In this document: positions 1 to 8,056 of the stretch, piece by piece | Layout: the number at the start of each line of letters is the position of its first letter | Position numbering within the stretch: the stretch's first letter is position 1 | Notes under the pieces: generated by a model | Database searches by the model: none | Told to the model about the DNA's origin: nothing | The model's input: the letters and a program-made list of their open reading frames with translations, nothing else | DNA from: Cellulomonas flavigena DSM 20109 | GTDB lineage: Bacteria > Actinomycetota > Actinomycetes > Actinomycetales > Cellulomonadaceae | Direction: 5' to 3' | Assembly: GCF_000092865.1 (NCBI RefSeq) | Contig: NC_014151.1 | Coordinates: 124,001-188,000, forward strand | Length of the DNA stretch: 64,000 nucleotides | Position numbers and translations under genes: made by a program

Positions 1-313
1 CGACCTCGACGATCCCGAGCATCACGTCGGGCACCATCCGGGTCCGCTCGACCGGCACGTCCCAGCCGTGCCGCCGGGCGGCGAACTGCGCGAACGCCTC
101 CGCGTAGGCGGTGCCTCGCGGGCTCGTCGGGCCCACCTCGTAGCCGGTGTCGCCGTCGCGCATCGCCTTCGTGACGGCGGTGACCACGGCCTCGAGGGGC
201 TGCACGTCCATCTCCGCGACGAACGCCGGCAGGACGTCCTCGGGGTACGTGTGCCACTTCAGCGAGGTGCGCCGCCGGAGCTCGGCAGGGGTGACGTCGA
301 ACGGGGAGCCCAT
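1..313 (-). CDS. MalY/PatB-type PLP aminotransferase (5' part only)
   Basis: The first 104 residues of a minus-strand gene are visible; the rest lies left of the window. It begins ATG with MGSPFDVTPAELRRRTSLKW and continues with the segment FVAEMDVQPLEAV, then a GDTGYEVG stretch. The order LKW..Y..DVLPAFVAEMD is the N-terminal signature of the MalY/PatB branch of class I/II aminotransferases, which often act as cystathionine beta-lyases (known of the family). The PLP lysine is outside the window, so activity cannot be checked. It lies just downstream of the exporter operon on the same strand, with a 38-bp gap after the permease stop. Confidence 0.8.
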   Translation of the reverse strand, partial: MGSPFDVTPAELRRRTSLKWHTYPEDVLPAFVAEMDVQPLEAVVTAVTKAMRDGDTGYEVGPTSPRGTAYAEAFAQFAARRHGWDVPVERTRMVPDVMLGIVEV

Positions 314-351
314 TGCGGCACGCTAGCCGACCTGCTGCCCGGGCCGGCGGG

Positions 352-1416
352 TCACCGGCTCTTGAAGTACCGGAAGAGGTGCGACTCCTGGGTGACCGCG
401 ACCGCGAGCTGCGGTCCGAGCAGGGCGCCGAGCAGCCCGGGGACGACGACGTGGGCGGCCGCGAGGACCAGCGCACCGTCGTCGTGACCACCCGCCCGGG
501 CGATCGTCGCGGCCGCCGCCGCACCGGCGAGGACACCACCGGCCAGCACCCACACCGACGACTCGACGAGCACTTGCGCGTGCTGCGCGCGGCGGGTGAC
601 GCCGACGTGCCGCGCGGACGCGAGCTCGAGCCGCCGGCCCAGAGCGGAGGCCAGGCCGACGAGCAGGCCGGCGACCAGGCCGGCGACCGCGGCGTACCGG
701 GTCACGCGGCCGGTGTAGAGCGCCTCACCGTCGAAGTGCGCGCCGAGGCTCGTGTTGAGACGCGACGACCTGACCTCGCTCATGCCGTCCGGCGCGGGCA
801 GCAGCGTGCTCCGCAGCACGTTCGCCAGGTCGGTCGGCACGGGCCAGGCCTCCACCCAGCACTGGTCGTAGGGGACGCCCGTGTCGTCGGGGACGAGCGC
901 GGCGTACCCGAACCCGGCCCGCCGGCCGTCGTCCGGCCAGGCGTAGGTGCCGCGCACCGTGGTGGTCCCCGCGGTCGTGACCAGGGTCGAGCGCGCGGAC
1001 AGGCCCAGGCTCTCGGCGACGTCGTCGGCGAGCACGACGCCCGGTGTCGCGACCTGACGTGCCCCGACGACCTCGAGCAGCCCGGGGGTGACACTGTACG
1101 CCGCGACGGGCCCGCGGGGCAGCAGCGTCGAGACGAGCGGCTCGGTGCGGGTGCGCAGCGCGCCGGCGGCACGCACGCCGGGCAGCTCGCCGATGGCCTC
1201 GCACGCGCGACCGTCGACCTGGCCGACGGCCTCGAGCGTCAGCACGGACCCGCCCGACGCCCGGTAGGCGGCGGCCCGCGTGAGGAGCTCGTCGACGGTG
1301 GCGACCTCCGCGGCCACCAGCGCGCCGAGCACCAGGGCCAGCACGAGCGCGTACCGCAGCGCGTGGGTCGTGCCGCTGAGGAGGTTGCGCGCGGCCTCCC
1401 CGCCGACCCACCTCAC
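352..1416 (-). CDS. MacB/FtsX-type ABC transporter permease
   Basis: A 354-aa membrane protein. I chose the GTG whose bases overlap the TGA of the upstream ATPase gene (GTGA), with a GGGAGGG ribosome site inside that gene's end. One membrane segment lies near residues 20-40 (YALVLALVLGALVAAEVA). A large extracytoplasmic domain of about 200 residues follows, then three C-terminal segments from about residue 240 to 340. This one-plus-three layout is that of MacB/FtsX/LolCE-type permeases, which work on substrates at the outer face rather than pumping solutes through a channel. It is the last gene of a five-gene operon. A longer upstream start is open but unlikely. Confidence 0.75.
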   Translation of the reverse strand: MRWVGGEAARNLLSGTTHALRYALVLALVLGALVAAEVATVDELLTRAAAYRASGGSVLTLEAVGQVDGRACEAIGELPGVRAAGALRTRTEPLVSTLLPRGPVAAYSVTPGLLEVVGARQVATPGVVLADDVAESLGLSARSTLVTTAGTTTVRGTYAWPDDGRRAGFGYAALVPDDTGVPYDQCWVEAWPVPTDLANVLRSTLLPAPDGMSEVRSSRLNTSLGAHFDGEALYTGRVTRYAAVAGLVAGLLVGLASALGRRLELASARHVGVTRRAQHAQVLVESSVWVLAGGVLAGAAAAATIARAGGHDDGALVLAAAHVVVPGLLGALLGPQLAVAVTQESHLFRYFKSR

Positions 1417-2045
1417 GACGCCCTCCCGTCCGCGGTGCCGTGGTCGGCCCACGCGGTCAGGTCGACGGTCGTCGTGCACGCGGCACGCGTCGCGGGATCG
1501 TGCGTCGCGACGACGACGATCGTGCCGCGGTCCGCCAGCGTGCGCAGCGTGGCATTGACGGCCGCCGCGGTTGCGGGGTCGAGCTGGGCGGTGGGCTCGT
1601 CGACGAGGAGCAGGTCGGGCCGGGCCGCGACGCCCCGCGCCAGCATGAGCCGCTGGGCCTCCCCGCCGGACAGAGCGGCGAAGTCACGCCGGGCGACGGC
1701 GGCCAGCTCGAAGTCCGCGAGCAGCCGGTGCGCCCGGGCCGTCGCGTCGGCCCGGGTCATGCCCTGGGTCAGCAGCGGCAGGACCACGTGGTCGACCGCG
1801 GTGCGCCGCGCCACCCCGTGCGGGTTCTGGAACACCCACCCGGTGCGCTCGACGCCGGTCCGCCGGACCTGCCCCTCCGTCGGCTCGTGCCACCCCGCGA
1901 GCAGCGACATCAGCGTGCTCTTGCCGCTGCCGGACGGCCCGGTCAGCGCGTAGACCCCGTCGGGCTCGAGCACGACGTCGAGGTGCCGGAACAGGAACGG
2001 CTGACCGGGGAACCGGTGCCCGAGGTCCTGGACGACGACACGCAC
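1413..2045 (-). CDS. ABC transporter ATP-binding protein (LolD/MacB or lactococcin-972-export type)
   Basis: A 210-aa ATPase with Walker A GPSGSGKST at residues 36-44, Q-loop VFQNP near 71-75, signature LSGGEAQ from residue 125 and Walker B LLLVDEP near 145. At this length it is a bare nucleotide-binding domain, as in LolD, FtsE and the ATPases of lactococcin-972-type bacteriocin loci. It energises the permease encoded by the next gene, with which it shares a 4-base overlap, and starts 3 bp after the fusion-protein gene stop. The order fusion protein, ATPase, permease is that of MacA-MacB systems. The substrate is inferred only from context: the secreted peptide two genes further upstream. 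Confidence 0.85.
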   Translation of the reverse strand: MRVVVQDLGHRFPGQPFLFRHLDVVLEPDGVYALTGPSGSGKSTLMSLLAGWHEPTEGQVRRTGVERTGWVFQNPHGVARRTAVDHVVLPLLTQGMTRADATARAHRLLADFELAAVARRDFAALSGGEAQRLMLARGVAARPDLLLVDEPTAQLDPATAAAVNATLRTLADRGTIVVVATHDPATRAACTTTVDLTAWADHGTADGRAS

Positions 2046-2048
2046 GCG

Positions 2049-3098
2049 TCACCCGCAGGTCGTCGTCGCGGCGGGCGCGGCCTGGACCTGCGCCGGCAGC
2101 ACCGGCGGGTCACCGTCCCCGGCCGGCAGGACGAACGTCTGCCCGAGCTCCGAGCCGACGACCTGCACGGGCAGCGGTGTCCCGTCGGTCGCCACCAGGC
2201 ACGTGCTGCCGGCCCCGGCGCCGGCGACCGCGCTCGGAGGGACGACGCGTACCGACGCGGGGTCGCGCAGCGCCCACGTCAGCGACAGCTGCCGCGTGCC
2301 CTGGTCGTCCGGGGTGGCTCCGGCGTACGCGCTCGAGGCGAGCACGGCGGCCAGGGCCTCCGTCTCGGTCACCTGGCCGTCGGTGCCGACGGGCACGCGC
2401 TCGCCGTCGACGACCAGCACCCGGTCCCCCGCCAGGGCGTCGGCGGGGAGGGCGCCGATCGTCGCGACCTGACCGGCGTGGAGGGTGACGAGCGGGTCGC
2501 CCTGCGCGACGACGTCGCCGGTCCGCACCGGGCACGTCGCGACGGTGATGCTCGGGGCCGGGAGCCACATGACGGACGCCGCCCGCACCACCCCGTCGGT
2601 GGGGGCCGCGGTGCCCGCCGCGGCCGCGAGGGCACGGTAGGCGGCGACGGTCGCCCGGGTCACGCGGTCGGAGTGCGGTGCGGCATGGCCCAGACGGGTG
2701 AGCTCGGCGTTGAGCGCGGCCGCGTCCGCACCCTTGTCCCCCGTCGTGAGGTCCCGCCACAGCGGCACGGACGTGGCCAGCGCCAGGAGGCCCGCACCGT
2801 CGACGCCCATGACGCTCGTCCCGGACGTCACTGCGGCGCCCGGGCTGCACGAGGAGCTGGTGACGCGCCCGGACAGCAGGCTCGTGAGCGACTGCTCGGC
2901 CTGGCTCGTCACGGTGAGCGTCACCGTGCGCGCGTCGTCCCAGGCGCGCTCGCCGACCGGGCTGACGGACAGCGTCCCCCCGTTCTCGAGCGCGGTCGGC
3001 ACGGGGGGCCGGGCCAGCCAGACGCCGACGCCCAGTCCCGCGCCGAGTGCGACGAGCACCGCGAGGCTCGCCGCCGCGACCGGACCCGACCTAGCCAC
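2049..3098 (-). CDS. Periplasmic-adaptor-like (HlyD/peptidoglycan-binding type) fusion protein
   Basis: A 349-aa protein anchored by one N-terminal membrane segment (residues about 8-28, SLAVLVALGAGLGVGVWLA). A middle region, GADAAALNAELTRLGH, resembles the small peptidoglycan-binding fold often found in actinobacterial adaptor proteins. It is followed by biotinyl-lipoyl-like hairpin halves around VRTGDVVAQGDPLVTLHAGQ. Such proteins link an ABC permease to the cell wall or to a partner outside the membrane. The gene begins 24 bp after the lipoprotein stop and is followed after 3 bp by the ATPase, so all are probably co-transcribed. The domain reading is by eye; the overall family assignment is reasonable but not proven. 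Confidence 0.7.
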   Translation of the reverse strand: MARSGPVAAASLAVLVALGAGLGVGVWLARPPVPTALENGGTLSVSPVGERAWDDARTVTLTVTSQAEQSLTSLLSGRVTSSSCSPGAAVTSGTSVMGVDGAGLLALATSVPLWRDLTTGDKGADAAALNAELTRLGHAAPHSDRVTRATVAAYRALAAAAGTAAPTDGVVRAASVMWLPAPSITVATCPVRTGDVVAQGDPLVTLHAGQVATIGALPADALAGDRVLVVDGERVPVGTDGQVTETEALAAVLASSAYAGATPDDQGTRQLSLTWALRDPASVRVVPPSAVAGAGAGSTCLVATDGTPLPVQVVGSELGQTFVLPAGDGDPPVLPAQVQAAPAATTTCG

Positions 3099-3122
3099 AC
3101 CCGTTCCCCGCCCGTCCTGCGG

Positions 3123-3740
3123 TCACTGCTCGTCAGTGCCCGTCGTGCTGATCATGCCCTTCGGGTCGAGCAGACAGCGCTGCGCGACCTCGTCGCCGGT
3201 GGGCCACGGCAGCTCAGCGCTGTCGTAGGCCTTCTGCAGGTCCTCCCCGGTGAACCCCTGCTCCACGACTCCGGCCTCCACCAGGCACTCGGCCCGGATC
3301 GCCATCTCGTCCTCGTTCTCGGGGTTCGCGGCGACCATGTAGTACAGGATCATGACGCCGCCGTCGGCCGAGCTGCACCCGCCCATGGCCTGGGGCGCCG
3401 AGTCGCCCGCCCCGTCCGGGTCGGTGACTGCGGCGCGGCCGTACTCGTCGAACGTCACGGTGTACCCGGCGGCCGTGTAGCAGCTCTCGACGAGCCCGCG
3501 CCCCTCGAGCATCTCCTGCTCGGTGATGACGCTGTCCGCGAGGGCCGCGTCGGCGAACTCGCTCGGGAAGCGCTCGTTCATGGCGGCGAACTCCGCGGCC
3601 CAGGGCCCCGTGAACCGGCCCGTGGGTGCCGGCTCGTCATCGCTGCTCGCTGGTCCGGCGCACGCCGTGAGCGCGGCGGCCGACACGAGGCCGAGAGCCG
3701 CCGCACCCACGACGCGACACCAGTGGTGCAGGTTCGTCAC
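3123..3740 (-). CDS. Secreted lipoprotein of the exporter operon, unknown function
   Basis: A 205-aa protein starting with GTG one base after the stop of the secreted-peptide gene, so the two are almost certainly translationally coupled. The N-terminus is a lipoprotein signal with lipobox LTAC, giving a lipidated Cys27. The mature part is acidic and has several cysteines spaced through it: LVESCYTAAGY, MGGCSS, IRAECLVEAG and VAQRCLLD. I do not recognise a named domain. Its place between the small secreted peptide and the adaptor suggests a surface lipoprotein that binds, matures or gives protection against the peptide; that role is inference only. Confidence 0.75.
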   Translation of the reverse strand: MTNLHHWCRVVGAAALGLVSAAALTACAGPASSDDEPAPTGRFTGPWAAEFAAMNERFPSEFADAALADSVITEQEMLEGRGLVESCYTAAGYTVTFDEYGRAAVTDPDGAGDSAPQAMGGCSSADGGVMILYYMVAANPENEDEMAIRAECLVEAGVVEQGFTGEDLQKAYDSAELPWPTGDEVAQRCLLDPKGMISTTGTDEQ

Positions 3741-3741
3741 G

Positions 3742-4038
3742 TCAGACGATCCCGAGCATTCCGGGGTACTGGTAGCAGACGGTCGACCAGTTGTACGAGT
3801 ACTTCCCCGTGCCCACCCAGTCCCCGGCCTGGTACCAGGTGTTGCCCGACCGGTAGGCGTACGCGCCCAGCGCGCACGTCTTGTTGTAGACCCGGGTCGA
3901 GGTCAGGTTGCTGTAGGTGCACCCGGCGGCCTCGGCCGGCTGCGCCTGGACGGCCGTTCCGAGCGCGGCCAGCGCGAGCGCGAGGACGGCGATCCGGGAC
4001 ACGGTCGCGTGCTTCCATGAACGTGCTGCAGTGCTCAC
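3742..4038 (-). CDS. Small secreted Tyr/Trp-rich peptide, candidate exported effector or bacteriocin-like precursor
   Basis: A 98-aa precursor starting at GTG, chosen because a GGGGGAGAAGAA ribosome site lies just before it. Residues about 14-38 form a Sec signal (VSRIAVLALALAALGTAV) ending QPAEAA, giving a mature peptide of about 60 residues. The mature part has three cysteines (40, 55, 88), two YxY motifs (YAY, YSY) and four tryptophans, with stretches such as NTWYQAGDWVGTG. It is the first gene of a five-gene run with a lipoprotein, adaptor, ABC ATPase and permease. That arrangement recalls lactococcin-972-type loci, but I see no clear sequence match to that family. Its function is unknown; a structural wall-associated protein is an alternative. 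Confidence 0.65.
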   Translation of the reverse strand: MSTAARSWKHATVSRIAVLALALAALGTAVQAQPAEAAGCTYSNLTSTRVYNKTCALGAYAYRSGNTWYQAGDWVGTGKYSYNWSTVCYQYPGMLGIV

Positions 4039-4340
4039 TTCTTCTCCCCCTGCTGAGGCGTCGACGTCCGTCGACGCGCTGATGAGACGCATGTGCGGGC
4101 CCGTGACCGGCGGGTTCGCCGCCTCGCACAGTGTGGTGGACGAATCCGGCATCCCCCCGGACCTTCTTCCGGCGCAGGAGCGACATGCAGGGTGTAACAT
4201 CCGTGACGCCGAGCCATGACTTCGTCGCCCCTGCGTGGTCGCAGGCGGGGACGGGACGCGCCGGTGGCACGACGAGACCCCGGCGCCGCGGGTGCGGCGA
4301 CCGGCGTCCGTGGTCGTGCGGCGTCCTCGTCGGGGAGGCG
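4039..4340. other. Intergenic stretch between metE and the peptide operon
   Basis: About 300 bases without a convincing gene. It must contain the promoter of the minus-strand peptide operon and the 3' end of the metE transcript. Apart from the 20-bp dyad next to the peptide start I see no clear promoter hexamers and no strong terminator hairpin. The bases near 4120-4205 are less GC-rich than the flanking genes, as expected for promoter DNA. Confidence 0.4.
4058..4077 (-). promoter_or_regulatory. Inverted repeat in front of the secreted-peptide operon
   Basis: A perfect dyad GCGTCGAC-GTCC-GTCGACGC sits 19 bases upstream of the GTG of the secreted-peptide gene and directly before its ribosome site. 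Its place fits an operator or a leader hairpin. GTCGAC is common in such GC-rich DNA, so chance is possible. Confidence 0.35.
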
Positions 4341-6692
4341 TCAGAGGGTCGCGCGGACCGTGCGGGTCGCGGTGACCAGGTGCTCGAGGGAGGGCGTGAC
4401 CTCCTCGTAGCGGCGCGTCTTGAGGCCGCAGTCGGGGTTGACCCAGAGCTGGTCGACGTCGATGGTGCGCACGGCCTCGGTGAGGAGCTCCGTCACCTCG
4501 TCCTGCGACGGGACGCGCGGGGAGTGGATGTCGTAGACGCCCGGTCCGACGGCACGCGGGTAGCCCGCCGCGGCGATGTCGCCGAGGATCTCCATCTTCG
4601 AACGCGCCGCCTCGATGCTCGTCACGTCGGCGTCGAGCCCGTCGATCGCCTCCATGATCTCGCCGAACTCCGAGTAGCACAGGTGCGTGTGGATCTGGGT
4701 CTCGGGCCGCACGCCGGCGGTCGAGAGCCGGAACGAGCGCACCGACCAGTCGAGGTACGCGGCGTGGTCCTTCTCGCGCAGCGGGAGGAGCTCGCGGATC
4801 GCGGGTTCGTCGACCTGGACGATGCCGATGCCGGCGGCCTCGAGGTCGGCGATCTCGTCGCGCAGCGCGAGCGCGACCTGGTTGGCCGTGTCGCCGAGCG
4901 GCTGGTCGTCGCGGACGAACGACCACGCGAGGATCGTCACCGGGCCGGTGAGCATGCCCTTCATCGGCTTCGAGGTCAGCGACTGCGCGTACTGCGCCCA
5001 CGCGACCGTGATCGGCGCCGGGCGCGAGACGTCGCCCCAGAGGATCGACGGGCGGGTGCAGCGCGAGCCGTACGACTGGACCCAGCCGTTCTGCGTCACG
5101 GAGAACCCGTCGAGGTTCTCGGCGAAGTACTGGACCATGTCGTTGCGCTCGGGCTCGCCGTGCACGAGGACGTCCAGGCCGATCTGCTCCTGCAGCTCGA
5201 CGACGCGGCGGACCTCCGCCTTCATCTCGTCCTCGTACTGCTCCGCCGTGAGCTCGCCCTTTCCGAACGCCGCACGGGCCTTGCGGATCTCCGGCGTCTG
5301 CGGGAACGAGCCGATGGTCGTGGTCGGCAGGGCCGGCAGGCCGAGGCGCGCGGCCTGGGCGGCCTTGCGCTCGGCGAACGGGCCGCGGCGGAACTGCTCG
5401 TCGGTCAGCGCGGCGACGCGCTCGCGGACCTCGGGGCGCACGACGCCGGGTGCGGTCGCGCGCGACGCGACGGCCTGGGACGCGGCGGCGAGCTGCTCGG
5501 AGATCGCGTCGCGGCCCGCGGTGAGGCCCTCGGCGAGGGTCGCGACCTCGCGCACCTTCTCGTCGGCGAACGCGAGCCAGTCCACGAGCGTGCGGTCGAG
5601 CGCGGGCTCGTCCTCGAGCGTGTGCGGGACGTGGAACAGCGACGTCGAGGTGCCGACGGCGACCGCGGCGGCGCCGAGTGCTCCGAGCTGCTCGAGCAGC
5701 GCGAGCTTCTGCTCGAGGTCCGCGCGCCAGATGTTGTGGCCGTCGATCACGCCACCGACGACCGTCTTGCCGGCCAGGCCCGCGACGGGCACCGACGGGA
5801 CGTCGCCGCGCACGAGGTCGAGCGCGACGCCCTCGACGTCGGTGGCTGCGACGACGGGCAGCGCCGCGCCGAGGTCGCCGTACGGGGCGGCGAGCAGGAT
5901 CGCGGGGCGCGACGGGCGCGCGAGCTCGGTGGCCAGGACGCGGTACGCGCGGGCCGTCGCCTCGGCGAGGACCTCGGCCGGGACCCCGACGGTGTCGGCG
6001 ACGAGCGCGGGCTCGTCGAGCTGCACCCACGTGGCGCCGGCGGCGGCGAGCTCGGTGAGCAGGCGCACGTAGACCGGGAGGATGTCGTCGAGGCGGTCGA
6101 GCGGCGAGAAGCCCGCCGGGGCGTCCTCGGTGGGCTTGGCCAGCGCGAGGTACGTGACGGGGCCGACGACGACGGGCCGCGTGAGCACACCGTCGGCGAG
6201 CGCCTCGGTGAACTCGGCGACCGGGCGGTCGGACGCGTAGCGGAACGTGGTGCCGGGGCCGATCTCGGGGACGAGGTAGTGGTAGTTGGTGTCGAACCAC
6301 TTGGTCATCTCGAGGGGCAGGTCGTCGCCGCGGCCGCGGGCCACCGTCGAGTAGCCGGCGAGGTCGAGGCGGCCGTCGGCGTCCTGCAGGTCCGCGAAGC
6401 GCTCCGGGACGGCGCCGACGAGCGCGGTGGCGTCGAGGACCTGGTCGTAGAAGGAGAAGGCGCTCGGGATGGCCGCGGCGTCGGTCGCCAGGCCGAGCTC
6501 GGCGAGGCGCGTGCGCGTGCGGCGGCGCAGGTCGGCGGCGACGGCCTCGACCTCGTCGGCCGACGTGCGGCCGGCCCAGAACGCCTCGAGGGCCTTCTTG
6601 AGCTCGCGGCGCGGGCCGATCCGCGGGTAGCCGAGGACGGAGCCGGCGGGGAAGGCCGGGGTCGCCGGCGCGGCGGGCGTGGTGTCGGTCAT
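4341..6692 (-). CDS. metE: 5-methyltetrahydropteroyltriglutamate--homocysteine S-methyltransferase (cobalamin-independent methionine synthase)
   Basis: A 783-aa protein that transfers a methyl group from 5-methyltetrahydropteroyltri-glutamate to homocysteine, the last step of methionine synthesis, in the cytoplasm. It opens with GYPRIGPRRELKKALE, the family hallmark. The zinc and homocysteine site is seen in the C-terminal barrel: HTHLCYSEFGE near residue 667, then NPDCGLKTRRYEE near 755, giving the expected His, Cys and Cys ligands. The ATG overlaps the metF stop (ATGA), so it is translated with metF, whose product supplies its methyl donor. The operon lies behind a SAM riboswitch, so it should be off when SAM is plentiful. 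Length is normal for the family. Confidence 0.97.
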   Translation of the reverse strand: MTDTTPAAPATPAFPAGSVLGYPRIGPRRELKKALEAFWAGRTSADEVEAVAADLRRRTRTRLAELGLATDAAAIPSAFSFYDQVLDATALVGAVPERFADLQDADGRLDLAGYSTVARGRGDDLPLEMTKWFDTNYHYLVPEIGPGTTFRYASDRPVAEFTEALADGVLTRPVVVGPVTYLALAKPTEDAPAGFSPLDRLDDILPVYVRLLTELAAAGATWVQLDEPALVADTVGVPAEVLAEATARAYRVLATELARPSRPAILLAAPYGDLGAALPVVAATDVEGVALDLVRGDVPSVPVAGLAGKTVVGGVIDGHNIWRADLEQKLALLEQLGALGAAAVAVGTSTSLFHVPHTLEDEPALDRTLVDWLAFADEKVREVATLAEGLTAGRDAISEQLAAASQAVASRATAPGVVRPEVRERVAALTDEQFRRGPFAERKAAQAARLGLPALPTTTIGSFPQTPEIRKARAAFGKGELTAEQYEDEMKAEVRRVVELQEQIGLDVLVHGEPERNDMVQYFAENLDGFSVTQNGWVQSYGSRCTRPSILWGDVSRPAPITVAWAQYAQSLTSKPMKGMLTGPVTILAWSFVRDDQPLGDTANQVALALRDEIADLEAAGIGIVQVDEPAIRELLPLREKDHAAYLDWSVRSFRLSTAGVRPETQIHTHLCYSEFGEIMEAIDGLDADVTSIEAARSKMEILGDIAAAGYPRAVGPGVYDIHSPRVPSQDEVTELLTEAVRTIDVDQLWVNPDCGLKTRRYEEVTPSLEHLVTATRTVRATL

Positions 6693-7768
6693 GACAGGTT
6701 TCCTCGCGGTGTCGTGGCGGTCGCTCCGGCGGGGGTGCCGCCGGACGGGTCGTGCGGGGTGACGGCACAGCGGCGGCCGTCGAGCAGGTCGGCGCCGTCG
6801 AGCAGGTCGAGCGCCGCCTCGTGCTTGTTGAAGGTGTAGACGTGGACGCCGGGGGCGCCGCCGTCGAGGACGGCGTTGACCAGGTCGACGCCTGCCTGCG
6901 TGCCGCGGCGGTGGCGCTCGACCGGGTCGTCGGTGGAGCCCAGCAGGTCGAGCAGGTGCCGCGGCACGGGGACGCCGGAGAGCTCCTGGACGCGCAGCAG
7001 CCGTGCAGGGTCGGTGGTCGGGATGATGCCCGGCACGATCGGGATCGTCACGCCCGCCTGCCGGGCCTCGGCGACGAGACCCAGGTACGCCTCGGCGTCG
7101 TAGAAGAGCTGCGAGATCGCGAAGTCGGCCCCGGCCTCCTGCTTGGCGAGCAGGGCCTGGACGTCCTGGGCGCGCGTGCCGCCGGTGGCGTGGTTGCCGC
7201 GCGGGAACGCGGCGACGGCCACCGACAGGGGGCGCACCCGGGCGCGGACGGCCTGCGCAGGGCTGCGGCCGCACCGGCGCTGCTCGAGGTCGCGCAGGAG
7301 CTCGACGAGCTCGGCGGCGGTGTGGACACCCTCGGGGTGGGGTCGCCAGTCCGGCTGGCCCACGGGCGGGTCGCCGCGCAGCGCGAGGAAGGAGCGCACG
7401 CCCTCGTCGAGGAACTCCTCGACGATCGTGGAGACCTCGGTCCGCGACGTCCCGACGCAGGTGAGGTGGGCGATCGGGTTGAGCGAGGTCTCGCGCAGCA
7501 GCCGGCGCACGAACGCGCGCGTGGTCTCGCGCGTCTTGCCGGAGGCGCCGTACGTCACCGAGACGAAGTCGGGCTCGACGGTCTCGACGGCGCGCACGGT
7601 CTCCCACAGGCGCGGCGCCGCGTCGGGGTTGCGCGGGGGGAAGAACTCGAAGGAGACGGTCGGACGGTCCAGGGCGCCGGCCTGCTCGGCACGACGGCGC
7701 GCGGCGCGTGCGCGACCCGGCGCGCTCGGTGCGGCGGGGACGGTCCCGGTCTCGGCCACGACGCTCAT
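6689..7768 (-). CDS. metF: Methylenetetrahydrofolate reductase
   Basis: A 359-aa flavoprotein that reduces 5,10-methylenetetrahydrofolate to the 5-methyl form used by MetE. Recognisable stretches are TVSFEFFPPRN near the start, DFVSVTYGASG, HLTCVGTSR, FLALRGDPP, and AKQEAGADFAISQLFYD, all typical of the MetF TIM barrel. I chose the ATG giving MSVVAETG: it overlaps the TGA of a 31-codon upstream ORF (ATGA) and has almost no ribosome site of its own, which suggests coupled translation. A longer in-frame extension runs through the riboswitch DNA and is not coding. It overlaps metE by 4 bases. The N-terminal 30 residues are Ala/Arg-rich and poorly conserved. Confidence 0.95.
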   Translation of the reverse strand: MSVVAETGTVPAAPSAPGRARAARRRAEQAGALDRPTVSFEFFPPRNPDAAPRLWETVRAVETVEPDFVSVTYGASGKTRETTRAFVRRLLRETSLNPIAHLTCVGTSRTEVSTIVEEFLDEGVRSFLALRGDPPVGQPDWRPHPEGVHTAAELVELLRDLEQRRCGRSPAQAVRARVRPLSVAVAAFPRGNHATGGTRAQDVQALLAKQEAGADFAISQLFYDAEAYLGLVAEARQAGVTIPIVPGIIPTTDPARLLRVQELSGVPVPRHLLDLLGSTDDPVERHRRGTQAGVDLVNAVLDGGAPGVHVYTFNKHEAALDLLDGADLLDGRRCAVTPHDPSGGTPAGATATTPRGNLS

Positions 7769-7860
7769 CGCGCCGTGCGCGCGACCGGACGCGCGGTGGT
7801 GGGGCGGGTGGTCACGGGACCGGCCGCTCGGCACGAGGGGTCGGCGGTGCGCACGTTCAT
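7765..7860 (-). CDS. 31-aa upstream ORF (leader peptide) of metFE
   Basis: A short frame, MNVRTADPSCRAAGPVTTRP and 11 more residues, preceded by GGAG five bases before the ATG. It ends in TGA overlapping the metF ATG. The GGAG partly overlaps the closing stem of the SAM riboswitch, so this ORF, and not metF directly, carries the controlled ribosome site. The peptide has one Cys and no Met after the start, so a classical amino-acid-count attenuator is not obvious. It probably delivers ribosomes to metF by start-stop coupling. The peptide itself may have no role of its own. Confidence 0.6.
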   Translation of the reverse strand: MNVRTADPSCRAAGPVTTRPTTARPVARTAR

Positions 7861-7867
7861 CGTCACT

Positions 7868-7957
7868 CCATCGTTCCTGGCGGAAGCACCCACACCCTCG
7901 CGCGGAGGGGGGTTGCTGCGGCGTCGTCGAGCCAGGTCTCTCAGCCGCTCTGGATGG
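7868..7957 (-). promoter_or_regulatory. SAM riboswitch (S-box class) controlling metFE
   Basis: On the minus strand the order of elements matches the S-box aptamer. P1 is CCATC at 7957-7953 pairing with GATGG at 7872-7868. Next comes AGAGCGGCTGAGAGACCTGG (junction and P2), then CGCCGCAGCAACC, then GGTGCTTCC and CCAGGAACGATGG. The core AGAG..G.GAG.GA...GCAACC...GGTGC is that of SAM-I family riboswitches. The 3' half of P1 overlaps the GGAG of the upstream ORF (7869-7866), which argues for control of translation: with SAM bound, P1 forms and hides the ribosome site. No U-run terminator is seen after it. Whether it is subclass I or IV needs a covariance search. Confidence 0.85.
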
Positions 7958-8056
7958 TCGCAAGGATCGTAGCCCGGCTGCCCGGATGGCGGACAGGGGG
8001 GATCGCTGGATGAGACGGGGGCGTCCGCGCTGCGTGCGAGAGCCCCGCCGGCTGCG

